NCBI GenBank assembly: GCA_027186245.1 | Contig: CP114482.1 | Span: 625,001 to 689,000 of the forward strand | DNA from: Coriaria nepalensis | Lineage: Eukaryota > Streptophyta > Magnoliopsida > Cucurbitales > Coriariaceae | Reading direction: 5' to 3' | Length of the DNA stretch: 64,000 nucleotides | Shown here: positions 49,324-61,502 of the stretch, piece by piece | Numbering within the stretch: the first letter of the stretch is position 1 | Layout: every line of letters begins with the position of its first letter | Notes under the pieces: model-generated | The model's database searches: none | Seen by the model: only the letters and a program-made list of their open reading frames with translations | What the model was told of the DNA's origin: nothing | Translations under genes and position numbers: made by a program

Positions 49324-50837
49324 TTAGTTAGACCCCCTCCGCTTCTGGCTTTTCCCGGCAAAAAAATAAAAAATAATTATTATTATTGAAGATTGTAAAA
49401 TTACACATTTTTGTTATTCAAGTTTGCTTTTTATTTTATAAATTGTAAATGTAATATTAATTAATATAATTTTATATATTTTGTATTTTCCATGAAACAT
49501 ATCTTGATCTGCATCAAATTATGATTAAGTCCTTAATATTGGCTTAATTAAAGCCTAAACTTTTATTAATTATCATAGGTGGAGCCAATTTTAGCAGCTG
49601 GTTTATGCCAGCTCAGATTGCTGGTGTGGCTGGGTCCGGAAAAAATAAAAATAAAAATAAAAATAAAAATAAAAAAATGAAAAAATAAAACAAACAAATA
49701 AATGTCGATAACATGGCATAAGAATGTTGACATCGCTTCATTAAAAAGAACACAAACTCTCATAAGAAGGTGGGTCAAGAAAACTTATCTCTTTCTGTGT
49801 CTCATTTAGATCAATGACAATCAAAAAACAGCTCTGCCATGGACATAGCTTGTGTGATTTCAGTGACTTCTTTCTTCCCAAGGTAATTATTATAAATTTA
49901 CAAGTCTATATATATATATATATATATATGTTTTATTATATATACGAAAATAAATATATATTGTATGCAACCATAGTTGTATGTGGTCTTAGCAATGTAA
50001 TGTAATAAACTTAATATGAGAACTAACTGAGCTCTCATAAGTTCGTTACACTATTAGTATATAATGGATTACTACCACCTTCTTCTCCGAATGATCTTTA
50101 CAAGTATGTTGTGGTTGGGTTGGGGTTGGGCTTTGTGTGATGATGCTAGTATGGAGCCCAAATGGGATATGGCAATAGGCCCATCTTAACATTAACGGTT
50201 ATGATTGATTGGTTTATAGGAAAAAGAATTCCTCGAAGGAGAGATTGACTAAAATATATGCATAACGTAACTAGTTAGTAGGTTAAATTCTTAAATCGTC
50301 TGATATCAGGCAAACACCCTCCCCAAAGGCCTAATCACCACAACCATGTCTTTAGGCACTAAGAATGAGAAAATAAGAGAGTAAAAAAAGCAGTAGCCAT
50401 AAGATAACTAGAACCATATATTGTCCAAGTCTTAAGGATAGGCCCTTATCTCTACGCTCCTAAAGCCCATCATGTCCTTCCCATCACTACCATTCGTTTT
50501 ACATCCCAAGGAGATAGACCATCGTCCTTTTCTACTTACCAATTTCTTGCCACGTAATGATTTTTATTATCCTTCGGAAAATGTGAAATGAATTTGGCAA
50601 AAAAAAAATAATGGACCATTTTTTCTTCAATCATGAATATAGAAATTGATATATAGAATGACGTGAAAATAAAAAAATGAAGTCCATTAACGTGGATCCA
50701 GAACCTCATCTGGAAAGCTAAAGTTGTGGTGCACTGCGCTTTCGTTTTCATTATCCGAATCCATAAGGACAAGGTGTATGCAATATGCATGGCTCTATCT
50801 ATATAAAAGGAAGCTCATATTAAGGGCTAGAGCCACA
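49324..50837. other. Intergenic region, DUF1645 to carbonic anhydrase
   Basis: No gene is seen. It contains an AAAAAT-type microsatellite (about 49639-49676), an AT dinucleotide run (about 49905-49929), and a TATA box (CTATATAAAAGG, 50799-50810) for the carbonic anhydrase 28 bp before its ATG. The apparent 5' UTR is therefore very short unless an upstream start is used. Confidence 0.6.
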
Positions 50838-53304
50838 ATGTCGACGGCTACGATCAACACAGCTTGCTTCTTAACAACCTCCATCTCATCCCCTACCTCT
50901 CAAAACAAGAAACTAAGTACCACTACATTACGTCCGTCTGTTTTTGCTAGACTTAGCTCTTCTCCAACTTCTTCTTCTTCTTCTTCATCCATTTCTCATC
51001 CTAGTCTCATCCAAAACAAGCCCGTTTTTGCTGCCCCAGCTCCTTACATTACCCCCACTTTGGTAATAATCTCATCTCCCTACGTTTCATTTTATGCATG
51101 CATGCATGCATTAATCTTACTGCTACAATCTCTATGAACTGTAATGCACGTGTATTTGTGTTATTAGAGCATAATGTACGTATTAGCTAGAGAACTTATG
51201 ATGTGCATTCTTGCAGAGAGAAGGCATGGCTAAGGACACGTACGTTGAGGCAATTGAGGGTCTTCAGAAACTTCTCAAGTAATCCTCTCATCTTAACTTC
51301 TCTCTAGAAAAAAAAAAATGTAATAGTTTATAGATCATATTGGTATGAACGTACGACGTCGTTTATGTAGCTTCAAGATGGACATAAACAAATTGTGTTA
51401 AAGTGCAAAAACTAAGTCATCTACTAATTACGTTAAGCCCATGCATATGATCTTCCTAAGTGGGTTTAATAGAAAATGGTGAGAGACCTAATCAACGTCC
51501 AAAACAACAAATATACATGTGGATGAAAATGACAAATATGACAAAAAAAATGGGGAGGAAAATTGTAATGTAATTAATTAAGGGAAGATTTTGTGTTGTA
51601 ACTTGTACTGCATCATGCAGTGAGAGGGAAGACCTGAAGGCAGCTGCTGCTTCAAAGGTGGCCCAGGTAACAGCTGAGCTGCAAACTGCAGATGGCAAAG
51701 CGGCGACGTTTAACCCAGTTGAGAGAATCAAGGAAGGATTCATTCACTTCAAGAAAGAGAAATACGAGTTAGTACATTATATTATTAATTCCAACTCATA
51801 TTTATATATTTTTAATTAGCTTAATTAGTAATTACATTATATTAATTAATCATATTCTTATTTATAATTAATTTTGCAGCAAAAATCCTGCTTTGTATGC
51901 AGAACTTGCCAAAGGTCAAAGCCCCAAGGTGAGTTATATTAATATAGATAGATAATATTAAGTTTAATATTTATTTTAATTTAAAAATAATTTAATATTT
52001 TATTAAATTAATCAAATTTTAAAATTATTAATTTATCAAAATTTTACATCGAACTAATTACACGTGTCTTGACAGTTTATGGTGTTTGCTTGTGCGGATT
52101 CAAGGGTGTGTCCATCTCATGTTCTGGATTTCCAGCCTGGTGAGGCTTTTGTGGTCCGTAACGTTGCTAACTTGGTTCCACCCTATGATCAGGTTACCCT
52201 AATTAAAAATTATTATTATTATTATTATTTCTAGTAATTTTTCAAATATTTCATGCCGTTTACATTTTTTTTTTTATTTCTTCTTATTACACGACAGGTT
52301 AAGTACGCCGGAGTTGGATCTGCGATTGAATATGCTGTCTTGCATCTTAAGGTACACATTTTTATTAAATTTAAAATTTTACTAATTAATTAATTAATTA
52401 ATTAATTAATTGATTGATTAATGTTTGTGCCAGGTGGAATACATTGTGGTGATTGGCCACAGTGCTTGCGGAGGAATCAAGGGACTCCTTTCCTTCCCAG
52501 ATGAGGGACCCACATCCACGTACGCAATTCTCAATCATTACATAATTAATTAATAATTAATTAATTGAGTCATTAAGTTTCACTGTAATTACTTACTGAG
52601 TGAGGTAAGATGATGTGATGCAGTGATTTTATCGAAGACTGGGTGAAAATCGCATTGCCTGCTAAGGCTAAGGTTAAAGCACAGCATGGTGATGCACCTA
52701 TTGCAGATCTCTGTGCGCACTGTGAAAAGGTTTTAAAAAAAATTACTGCTTATATTAATCACCACTTAATCAAGTAGTTAACTAACTAATCAATGTACGT
52801 ACGATTGCAGGAGGCAGTGAATGTGTCTCTTGGAAACTTGTTGACCTACCCATTCGTGAGAGACGGTCTAGTGAAGAAAACTCTCGGACTGAAGGGTGGT
52901 CACTACAACTTCATCACCGGAAATTTCGAGCTATGGAGCCTCGATTTCGGCATTAACCCGTCCCTCTCCGTATGAAACATCATCCCCGCATTAATCGAAA
53001 ATAATATGATGATGATTAGTAGTGACCAGCCCCATTTTAATTGAGTTCCCTACAAAATTTTTCTTGATCTATGATTCTATATAATTATGTACCCATCTAG
53101 CTTGATGATATGATCAACTACATATATATAGTTGGTTATTTCTATTAATAAATGGACTTATGTTTCTTAATTTCTTCGACCAAACTTGTAATTAGTAATA
53201 ACAATAAATAAATAAAAATGGAGGTATTATATGCTACAACTTTCATTTTATTTTTCTTTGTTTAGGTAAAAGATGTGGCCACAATACTGCACTGGAAGCT
53301 CTAG
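50838..53304 (+). CDS. Chloroplast beta-carbonic anhydrase, with alternative last exon
   Basis: It catalyses CO2 + water to bicarbonate, expected in the chloroplast stroma. Exons: 50838-51062, 51217-51278, 51621-51767, 51880-51928, 52076-52192, 52298-52351, 52434-52519, 52624-52729, 52811-52975; 336 residues. The N-terminus ([11 protein letters not shown]..., Ser/Thr-rich) is a typical plastid transit peptide. Zinc ligands Cys167 (FACADSRV), His227 and Cys230 (GHSACGG), plus the Asp169-Arg171 dyad, are all present, and it ends [15 protein letters not shown]. Exon 9 has a GT donor at 52970, and an AG acceptor at 53264-53265 opens a short exon, 53266-53304, encoding [12 protein letters not shown] and stop. 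That tail occurs in several dicot carbonic anhydrases, so two protein ends are likely made. Confidence 0.93.
52383..52421. repeat. ATTA microsatellite in carbonic anhydrase intron 6
   Basis: About nine tandem AATT units, the last drifting to GATT, lie in the intron just before exon 7. There is no coding effect. Confidence 0.85.
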
Positions 53305-54183
53305 CTAAAGAGAGTAAAGAGACAGTGTTTGGTTAGCAAGTCATGGACTCATCGTACGTCGCAAAAGAGAGAGACTCATCTTCATGCATGATCTTCTTAT
53401 CTTATTCTTAGGATTAAAAAAAAAATATTGGGTTTGTGTTAAAATTACATAAATAGCCTTCTTATTGAGTGGCTAATTGTTAATTGTTAATTTAAATATG
53501 ATAATTATTTAACGATTAATTAATTATTTTAAAGGTATTAATTTAGTCTCTCGTAGGAATATATTAGATTACATAATCTTATGATCACGTATTAAATTGC
53601 AATATTTATCTATTATTTTTATTTACTTAACTATTAAGCTATTAGCATTATCCTAGAATTTTCATGCTAATCTTATCTTATGTTGTCGTTTCTCTAAAAT
53701 TACAAATGTTGACTCGTGTAACACATTTCAACCTTCTATATTTCGACATAACATCATGTTAAAAAAAATCATCATCGTTAACTTGTTTATAACTTGAAAT
53801 TATCGATCGCTAGTGAGAAAATTATATTGATATTTATTGATTCATGCATGTAATTTGATTACATCATTTCCTTGGCCTAATAGAAAACAAACAAAATATT
53901 TATAATAAAAAAAAAAACACGTGGAAAATATGACATGTCCTATTTCTAATTTTTCTTTTCTTTCAATTTTTTTTTTTCTAAGAAGAGGGTAGCTATATGA
54001 GGAATTGTTTCATTTCTGATGGTCATTTATTTAATAGGTGAATAAGAATATGTTTTGAATCGGAATCATATGGATGTAAGATAATCCCGACACAAATTAT
54101 TATTAATTATTATATGTATTATTTATCTAACACACCTCTTTAAAACTCAGACACATAACACATATATTCATAATCGAGAAAGT
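53305..54183. other. Intergenic region after carbonic anhydrase
   Basis: AT-rich DNA without convincing ORFs. No trace of carbonic anhydrase exon 1 or 2 is visible here, so the following pseudogene lacks its 5' end. Confidence 0.6.
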
Positions 54184-54396
54184 GTAATTTAGGTTAGTAT
54201 AATTTCCGGTTGATATTTGATCTAAAAGAATAATAATTAATCCTAACCGTATATGACCTTATTAAATATATTGAGGTCGCATTTTAAATAGATTGATATC
54301 ACCTTAGTATATTTAATGAAGTCAAACGGTCATGATTAATTCTTATTCATTTAGATTAGATTTCGATCAGAAATTGCACCGATTGAAAATTGATGC
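54184..54396. mobile_element. Foldback MITE-like element
   Basis: Two arms of about 85 nt (54184-54270 and about 54308-54394) are imperfect reverse complements of each other, roughly two-thirds identical by eye. The best core is AGAATAATAATTAATC paired with GAATAAGAATTAATCA, and both inner ends read ATTAAATATA. The spacer is about 37 nt. There is no ORF. This is the shape of a miniature inverted-repeat element; the superfamily is not determined. Confidence 0.7.
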
Positions 54397-54527
54397 ATAT
54401 ACATGCATGTTGGACAAAACATGTTTTCTTCCATGCATATGTTTATGAGATATATAAGCATAATTATGAAACTAATCATATAATTAACTATAAGATAAGT
54501 GTGATCATGTGTTCTACGTACGTATAG

Positions 54528-55632
54528 TGAGAAGGGAGATCACGTGAAGGAATTTGCAGCTTCAAAAGTGGAGTAGATAACGGCTGAGTTGCAAACTGTG
54601 GACGAAAGTCCCTACCCCATTTAAAGAATCAAGCATGGCTTTCTTTACTTCAAGAGGGAGAAATACGAGTTAGTATATCTATAATCTAATGATATTATCC
54701 TTAATCTTGGTTTAATCTCCCCCGGTTTCGCCAAACTGTCGGAATTACTTGTTCGTTTTGTTTATAATTTTCCAGCAAAAATCCAGAACTGTATGAACAA
54801 CTTGCCAAAGGTCAATGCCCCAAGGTGACAATTAAGTCAAGGTGCATTGTTTAAGGATTTGTGTTGATTGGTTTTTTTGTTGTTGTTGCAGTTTATGGTG
54901 TTTGCGTGCTCGGATTCAAGGGTGTGTCCATCTCATGTTCTGGATTTCCAACCAGGATATGCCTTTGCGGTCAGAAATATTGGTAATATGGTCCCACCAT
55001 TTGACCAGGTTCTAATTATTATAAATAATGATAAAATAACAAGTGTAAAAGATAGTTATAACTTATAAATGAACTCTTCTAAATCTTCTTCTTCTTCTAC
55101 TTTGTAAAGGTGAAATACACCGAAACTGGAGCTGCCATTGAATATACCGTTAAACTTCCAGAAGCTGGATCCACCTTCACGTAATGATCTTTCTTTTGTT
55201 AATGTTGTTCTTGTTGTTGTCGTAACGAATCACTGATTTGAAAAGGATTAAAATGCAGTTATTTTGTGCAAGAGTGGGTCAAAATCGGATTACCAGCAAA
55301 AGCTAAGGTCGAAGCACAATTTGGTCCCGATACTTGTTTCCCAGAACTCTGTGAACATCGTGAAAAGGTAATTAATTTAATTAAATAATGCACGATCACA
55401 ATCTATGTTTATAAACCTTCAATTATGATGATCATCATCACCAATTTCATTGTTCTTTTTTCTTGGGTGTAATTGTGTAATACAGGAGGCAGTGAGAGTA
55501 TCCATTGCAAACATGCTAAGCTATCTATTTGTTAGAGATGCTGTTGCAAAGAAATATCTCCAGCTGATGGGTGGATACTACAACTTCGTCAACCGAACTT
55601 TCGAGCTATGGAGTCTCGATTTTGATCTTTAA
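54528..55632 (+). pseudogene. Beta-carbonic anhydrase pseudogene (tandem copy)
   Basis: A degenerate copy of the upstream gene in the same orientation. Recognisable exons: 54528-54667, 54776-54824, 54892-55008, 55110-55180, 55259-55367, 55486-55632. Defects: no transit-peptide exons; an in-frame TAG at 54574-54576 in the first remnant exon; and a deletion that fuses the exon-6 homologue directly to the end of the exon-7 homologue near 55158, removing GHSACGG and thus two of three zinc ligands. The FACSDSRV motif and the C-terminus are well kept. It cannot make a working enzyme. Confidence 0.9.
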
Positions 55633-55990
55633 CCATCGCTTTTCAAATGATCAATATCCCCCATGATCACTGTTCCTTCTTCACTGCAATAATATTAGTC
55701 AAACATCATCAGCTGAATAACCGAGCTATGGCTGATTGTTTTCCTTTTCCTTTTCCTTTTCCTTTTCGCTTCTGTAATTTTCATCTCCTTTTTCCTTTAC
55801 TATGTAAAAGTAGGAAGAATCAAATGAAAAGGAGACTAGAATAATGAAATTGTTTCACAAAGCATATATAGTGACCTTATATTTGAAAGACTGGTTTGGA
55901 TTTGATGGAACTAATAATATGTACAGAAAAGACCCTTTATAATCTACAATTCTTGCAGAAAAATAATATATGAAACCCAACTCGATCAGC
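55633..55990. other. Convergent intergenic region, carbonic anhydrase pseudogene / DEG1
   Basis: About 360 bp with the TTTTCC repeat and presumably the DEG1 3' UTR. Nothing else is seen. Confidence 0.5.
55738..55769. repeat. TTTTCC short tandem repeat
   Basis: About four to five TTTTCC units lie about 105 bp past the pseudogene stop. No function is apparent. Confidence 0.8.
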
Positions 55991-58604
55991 TTAAGACTCG
56001 TCCGGCTTTGGTTCGAGAGTTACAGGGATTTTCTCCACGTGATCGCCACGTAAAACCTCGACAATCACCTAAAGATCATAACCGGTTATCAACGGTAAAG
56101 AAAGCAATATAGAGAATACTTACTATAATGTAAAAAGAATGCCTCATACCTTATCACCTACTTTACACTGATCAAGAATTCTATACAAATCACTGCCATT
56201 AGTGATCTTTTTCCCATTTACAGAGGTTATAATGTCACCCAATACAAGCCTTCCATAAGCATCACGTTTCGTCGATTGCAATCCCTGCATAAAAAGAGAT
56301 CTGATCACATAAATAGCTAGAGAATAGTTACTAAGAAAAACAAAATAAAACTAAGTTAAATTAAATTACTGCTTTGCCAGCGGGACCACTAGCCGGAGCA
56401 TCTAAGACAAGGACCCCGCTGACCCCCAATTGTTCCACGGACTGATCAGGAGCAAACTTAATGCCTAAAATAGGTCTTGTCACCTTCCCAAATTTCACCA
56501 ACTGATCAACAATGCCATTTACCTGCATAAATAAACATGAACAATTTCATTCAGAATCAAAGTTTTTAAGCCAAGGAATGAAGTAATCTTAAAATCATAT
56601 GATGTGACTACTAACAGTATCAACTGGGATTGAAAACCCGACTCCAGAGGATGCACCCGAAGGAGAATATATGGCCGTATTGATCCCAATAAGGCTCCCG
56701 GTACTATCCAGAAGCGGGCCACCACTGTTTCCGGGATTAATGGCAGCATCTGTCTGTATAACATCTTGAATCGGACGGCCAGTAGCTGCAGAACTGATTT
56801 CTCTGCGGAGCCCACTGTCAAATGAATGCACTAGTAAGAAGACTTTCAATCGAACGGCCAAGCATTAATGATGAAATCTCATAGTTCGATAATACATACC
56901 TAATAACACCAGTTGTAAGGGTATGATCAAGCCCAAACTCCATAAACAGAAGCATAATCATTTACTACACAATCAGTCCCATCGAAAGAAAAGATAGCAT
57001 CATGGGAAGACTTGAGAAAGCACTTACCGGGTTTCCTATTGCATATACTTTCTGGCCAACAAGTAAGTCGGCAGAGACACCAACTGGTATAGGTCTTAGT
57101 TTTTCATTAGGCGCTTCAACGTGTAAAACAGCAACATCCTTGTCTTGGTCAAACCCAACTACTTTTGCATCGTAAGTACTCTGGTCAGCTAGAGTGACCC
57201 TGTACACAACTAGCATCAATTTAAACGCCAGGCAATACAGAATGAATGATATATTGATTATTGATCCATAGGATGAGTAGAACTTATGATAAATATGGTG
57301 TTCCATTCAAAAATTCTCTGAGTAAGAACCGTTGGATCATCACTTATTCAATGAATAGATATAATGAATAAAAATGCAAAGAAACGCTTATCCTTTAAAA
57401 TTGAATAAAAAAAAAAGTAGAAACGGGAGTTGAAAAGAATAAAAATTTTTTGATTTATCACTTCTAACTCTTTTTTTTAGAGTCCGGCCGCGAGGTCTGA
57501 TAAGTATGAATCATAGTTCTAATATTTTGTAATCTATTTCAGATATTCCGTGCTCCAAATACTAGACTAGACTTAATATCCAACGAAATAAAAACATCTT
57601 GATCAAGATGACAGAGTTCTTCTCTGTAGTATTTCGTGCCAGATTGAGCCATACAGCCGTGAGAGAGATAACTTTGCAAAGTAAACAGTACAAAGAAACT
57701 AATTATAACTGAAGTAAAAAAAATAAGTCACTAATCGATCAAACAGGTAGAAGGTTCTGTAATGGAGACAGAGACAAGATGATCAAGTAGCATAAACGAA
57801 ACCGAGTTTGAGAAGGGTCTGGTCCCAATGCTCAAGTAATCTTCAATCTCAATTTAGCTAAAGATGTTAAATTTAACACAAAACCATATACCAGAAAGAA
57901 AAAGGAATGTTTTTTTTTTTTTTTGCAAGAACAAACCGACCTGAGATCAGAAGCACCACGAATCACATGGTAATTGGTGACAATATGGCCCTGTTTATCC
58001 CAAACAAATCCAGAGCCGGAGCCTTGAGGTACTTCCAACACGTCTAAAGTAAACGCATCCTGCCTAAATCCATAGCAGATCAATCAAATCCTCCTGGAAA
58101 AAGCAGAATGGATGAAATCAACCAGAAATTGAGGTGAAGAAAATCAACGTACCTTGCAGCTAAATTAGTAATGTAAACGACGGAGGGAGTGTTCTCCTGG
58201 AAAAGGCGAACAGTAGCGAGCTCATCGGTCTGTAACTTTCTCGGCGTGGTGACGACGAAGGCGGACGCGGAATCAACATCTGTAAGAAAGAGAGATAGCG
58301 ACAAAGCGACTGAGGCGCAGAGAAGGAGGATCGAGTCGAAAGCTGAGCTTAACGAGCTTAAGGGAGAAGTAGTGTCGGAGGGGGAGCTCGGTTTGAGCTC
58401 GGCTTGATAAATCTTGCTCTTGTTGTTGTTGCGGTGAAGAAGGGATACGACAGGTGAGGTGCTCATTAGTTTGGTTTTATGGAAAGTTGGAAGCGATTTG
58501 GAGAGAGAGAAAGGGTTGTGATTCGTGTTTGGAAGGCGAGAAAGTGAAGAGGAAGATGGAGAGGAGTGGAAGAAAGTGGAAATGAGTGAATAAGCAGCAG
58601 CCAT
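55991..58604 (-). CDS. DEG1: Chloroplast serine protease DEG1 (DegP/HtrA type)
   Basis: Exons on the minus strand: 58604-58153, 58063-57941, 57199-57028, 56937-56900, 56814-56616, 56522-56370, 56284-56150, 56068-55991; they sum to 1350 nt, 449 residues. The N-terminus has a Ser-rich transit peptide followed by a hydrophobic segment ([16 protein letters not shown]) suited to thylakoid-lumen transfer. The trypsin-like domain holds the triad His183 (TNYHVIRG), Asp213 (DKDVAVL) and Ser292 ([10 protein letters not shown]). One PDZ domain follows ([12 protein letters not shown] to GDIITSVNG), and the end is LEPKPDES, as in Arabidopsis DEG1. In that family the lumenal hexamer degrades damaged photosystem II D1 and other lumen proteins. 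Only one PDZ domain is present, as expected for DEG1. The gene appears intact. Confidence 0.95.
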
Positions 58605-59025
58605 TGTTGGACAGCTGCTTCTGCTGGATAGGGAGAAGGAGAAGAAGAAGATTCTGATTAGTTGGTCCGCTTGTGGTATACAAAATCTTTCTTTTTTCTT
58701 TTATTATTTTTTCCTATTTATTAATAATCAATTAAATAGATACAAATTTATAACACTACACATCAAAATATAATATTATTAAAAAGTTAATTAATAAAAA
58801 TAAATACTATAATTTTCCTAAAGAATAATATAAATAAAATAAATTCATACTTTGCTGGTTTCTTCTTGAAGTTTCTGAATCAAAGCAGCCTCTAAGATCT
58901 GTACTACCAAATTTCCTATCCAACTTCTTGTCTAAAAGACAAGATAACTTTTTAAGGATGTAGTTGTTCTACATGTAAGAAGTAAAAGAAAATTACAACA
59001 TTTTTCCATAAGGCCTTAATTCCTT
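58605..59025. other. DEG1 upstream region
   Basis: About 420 bp of AT-rich DNA upstream of DEG1 and downstream of the next minus-strand pseudogene; presumably the DEG1 promoter. No clear element was identified. Confidence 0.4.
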
Positions 59026-61019
59026 AGGTAAGCCATGCATTCACATCCGATTGCAGCATCGGCTGCTTCCTGGTTTTCTAAAGGAGGATCCCTTCACCAA
59101 GATGCTCCTTGTTTGGTGTCAGCATCACAAAATTCGGGTCGGCTCTTAGGTAGCTGTGAATCAGTAAAAGTAAATTTTTGTTTACCATCTTGTGGGAGGG
59201 AGATTTTGTTCATAATCAATGCATGGAAAATCAAGGAGGAAAATAAACCTGGCTTCTCTAATATTCTTGACCCGGATACCAAAGCCATATGCCGTCTTTC
59301 CAACAACACGATCTCTAGTTGTTTGATGATTCTGTATCATCAACCCTTTTAAAAAGCAAGATCATGACAGTAATCAGAAAAATAAGCAATTATTCAAAGA
59401 AAACTAACTCCATGTTCTTATTAATAATACCTTGTTTGTAACTCAAAGCCAAAGTCGGTATAGTTTGTAATCCCAACTATTTCATCTTCTTCAAAGGGGT
59501 TCTTCACCTGTATGAATGAATCAGTAAAATCTAGAATATTGTCTTGACTCTCCAATCATTTCATTTCATTTCATTTGTTTACTGAGAGACAAAGAGAGGT
59601 GTACCGACGTTGAACAACATGTTGATAGAATGAAGCAATGAACTGCAGATTGAAAATCGGTAGATAAGAAGTTTAGTAAAATGATTTGTATAAACAAGTG
59701 AGTTTAGATGAAGACAACCGTGAATAGATGTACAAAGTGATTTGAAAATCAAACCTAAGAGCTATTAGCGAGTTCAAGACCAAAATTGAAATATGGGCTC
59801 AAGGGGATGCCTGACCCCACACCATAGCCAATAGCACAGCTCCAATTCGTCAATTTTTTGTATGTTAACGGATCTTTGTTCCCATATGATAAAAAAACAG
59901 CATTCAACATAATGAACAATCCAAATAAACTTTTCATAGACCTTTATAAGTTTCGGGTCCAGTCTTTGTTGAATTTACATTGTGGCTCATATTGAACTAC
60001 AGCAGTTAACCTTCCCATCTTGCTGACTAACCATCAAGCTTTGGGCAATTCATCTCTTCCTACAAGACATAATAATCACAATAAATAGAGCTTTATTCAA
60101 TATTGAATGGTTTAGAATGGAGCGAGAAGGAGCAATGATAGTTCAGATTACATACAGGAGAAAGGCATAAATGTGGCCCCAATTGAAAGATTTCCTGAGC
60201 CATATCTCAATCCCATAACACCATAGTCTTCAGAAGACATTCTGCCATGCATATTAAGCTCACTTTTCTTAGTATGGTTTCGACCCAAAAAATAAATCTA
60301 AATATGCCAGTATAATTTCCAATGTGAACCTACCTTTTCTTCAGTAGTAAGGGAACTGTGCCAACAAGTTTCCAAAATTCTTTAGGCAATACCTGAATAC
60401 GTTAGGCAGAATCCAAAATTCTTCTTTCTCCACATGATCATAACGTACATTACTAAAACAAAGTAATACAACATAAGCGAGTAATAGAAGGAAACAATCT
60501 TGTGTGGCTTCAGATGAAATTCCGAACGGATAGAGTTGCAACCAGATCGACGTGAGGATCATCAATCGGATTCAGCATTATAATCGTGCAGAAATGCCTT
60601 GCTTCTTCAAAATAATCTTCAAACAGGCATTTCAAAGCTAGCTTCCCAAACAGCAAGTTATATGATGATTCCAACATCCTGTTTCACCCCAAAATGAGTT
60701 ACAAAATCATCCCTCAACTCCAGAAAAAAAAGATTTGGTTTTTTCCTTTCCCAAAAACATGCTATCCAATTGAGTACAAACCCAGAAAAAATTGACATCT
60801 TGGCAAGAATTGAGCATTTTTCTCAAGCTGGGAAATTGATTTAAAATCCGTTGCAAAAATGCAGAAAAAAATGAGCGAGTGAGGCAGTGAGCCTATAAAC
60901 CAAAAAAGGCGAAGGAGTTAGGATAGAAACCTGGTACAGGCAGCGAGAGGAGGGTAATCGAACAGCGGTGGGACCAGCACCATAGGTGGCGGAGGTTCCT
61001 TATTCATCCAGTTCCCCAT
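59026..61019 (-). pseudogene. Decayed beta-barrel outer-membrane protein gene (OM47-like)
   Basis: The minus strand shows a well-kept exon 1 (61019-60931, MGNWMNKEPPPP ... VPPLFDYPPLAA) joined in phase to exon 2 (60678 down to about 60525, SSYNLLFGKLALKCLFEDYF ... IDDPHVDLVATLS). Further pieces read PLLLKKR, SSEDYGVMGLRYGSGNLSIG, MGRLTAVVQYEP, NWSCAIGYGVGSG, SPYFNFGLELA, FIASFYQHVVQRR, EIVGITNYTDFGFELQTR, VGKTAYGFG and RADPNFVMLTPNKEHLGEG. Between them frames are broken, segments are missing (notably between VDD...SNN and TRDRVVG) and stops appear (VRNFI stop; EGILL stop). The pattern fits a plant VDAC-related outer-membrane protein I recall as OM47, or a related porin. The family name is from memory; the decay is seen directly. 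Confidence 0.65.
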
Positions 61020-61502
61020 TCTCTGTCTAGGCTTGTCTTGAGTGAAGCTTGAATATCAAATCGTAGTGAGAGTAGCGTAATGAAGAAGAAGGAGAAGATG
61101 GTTATGGTTATGAGAACCGGAGGTTGTGTACTCTTGCCCGCGCATCTCTCCCTCAGGTGGAAGACGGATTCAGGCACCGTCTAAATTACATGAACGACGC
61201 GTCGTACCTCTTGACTCAACGCCATGTCGTTCAGTATCAAGACTACACGTCGTACGATTTTTTTTTTTCCTGGGCCCCAGCAGATGATGTGGATGACGCT
61301 GGCGTAACAAAGAGAGCCAGAAACATCTTCGATGGTTAGTACTTAGTACTTTTAGTTTTCCTTGGCAGTCTTAGACTTGGATTTCTGAAACTGGGTTTTT
61401 AGTATAATATAAGATTCAAATGATGTGAAGTATAAGATTAGTATTGACATTTCGTTCATACTTCATACTAAAGACTAGTAAATGATTAACATTGGCCACT
61501 TA
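61020..61502. other. Region between two divergent remnants
   Basis: The segment contains a 71-residue open frame (61124-61339) that ends at a possible donor, but I recognise no domain in it. No GDSL block I is present here. A T-run sits at 61260-61270. Possibly it is the former shared promoter of the flanking genes. Confidence 0.3.

Noticed and set aside
61124..61339. 71-residue ORF upstream of the GDSL remnant as its missing 5' exon
   Set aside because: It has no signal peptide, no GDS block and no resemblance to the family; left as an unexplained open frame.
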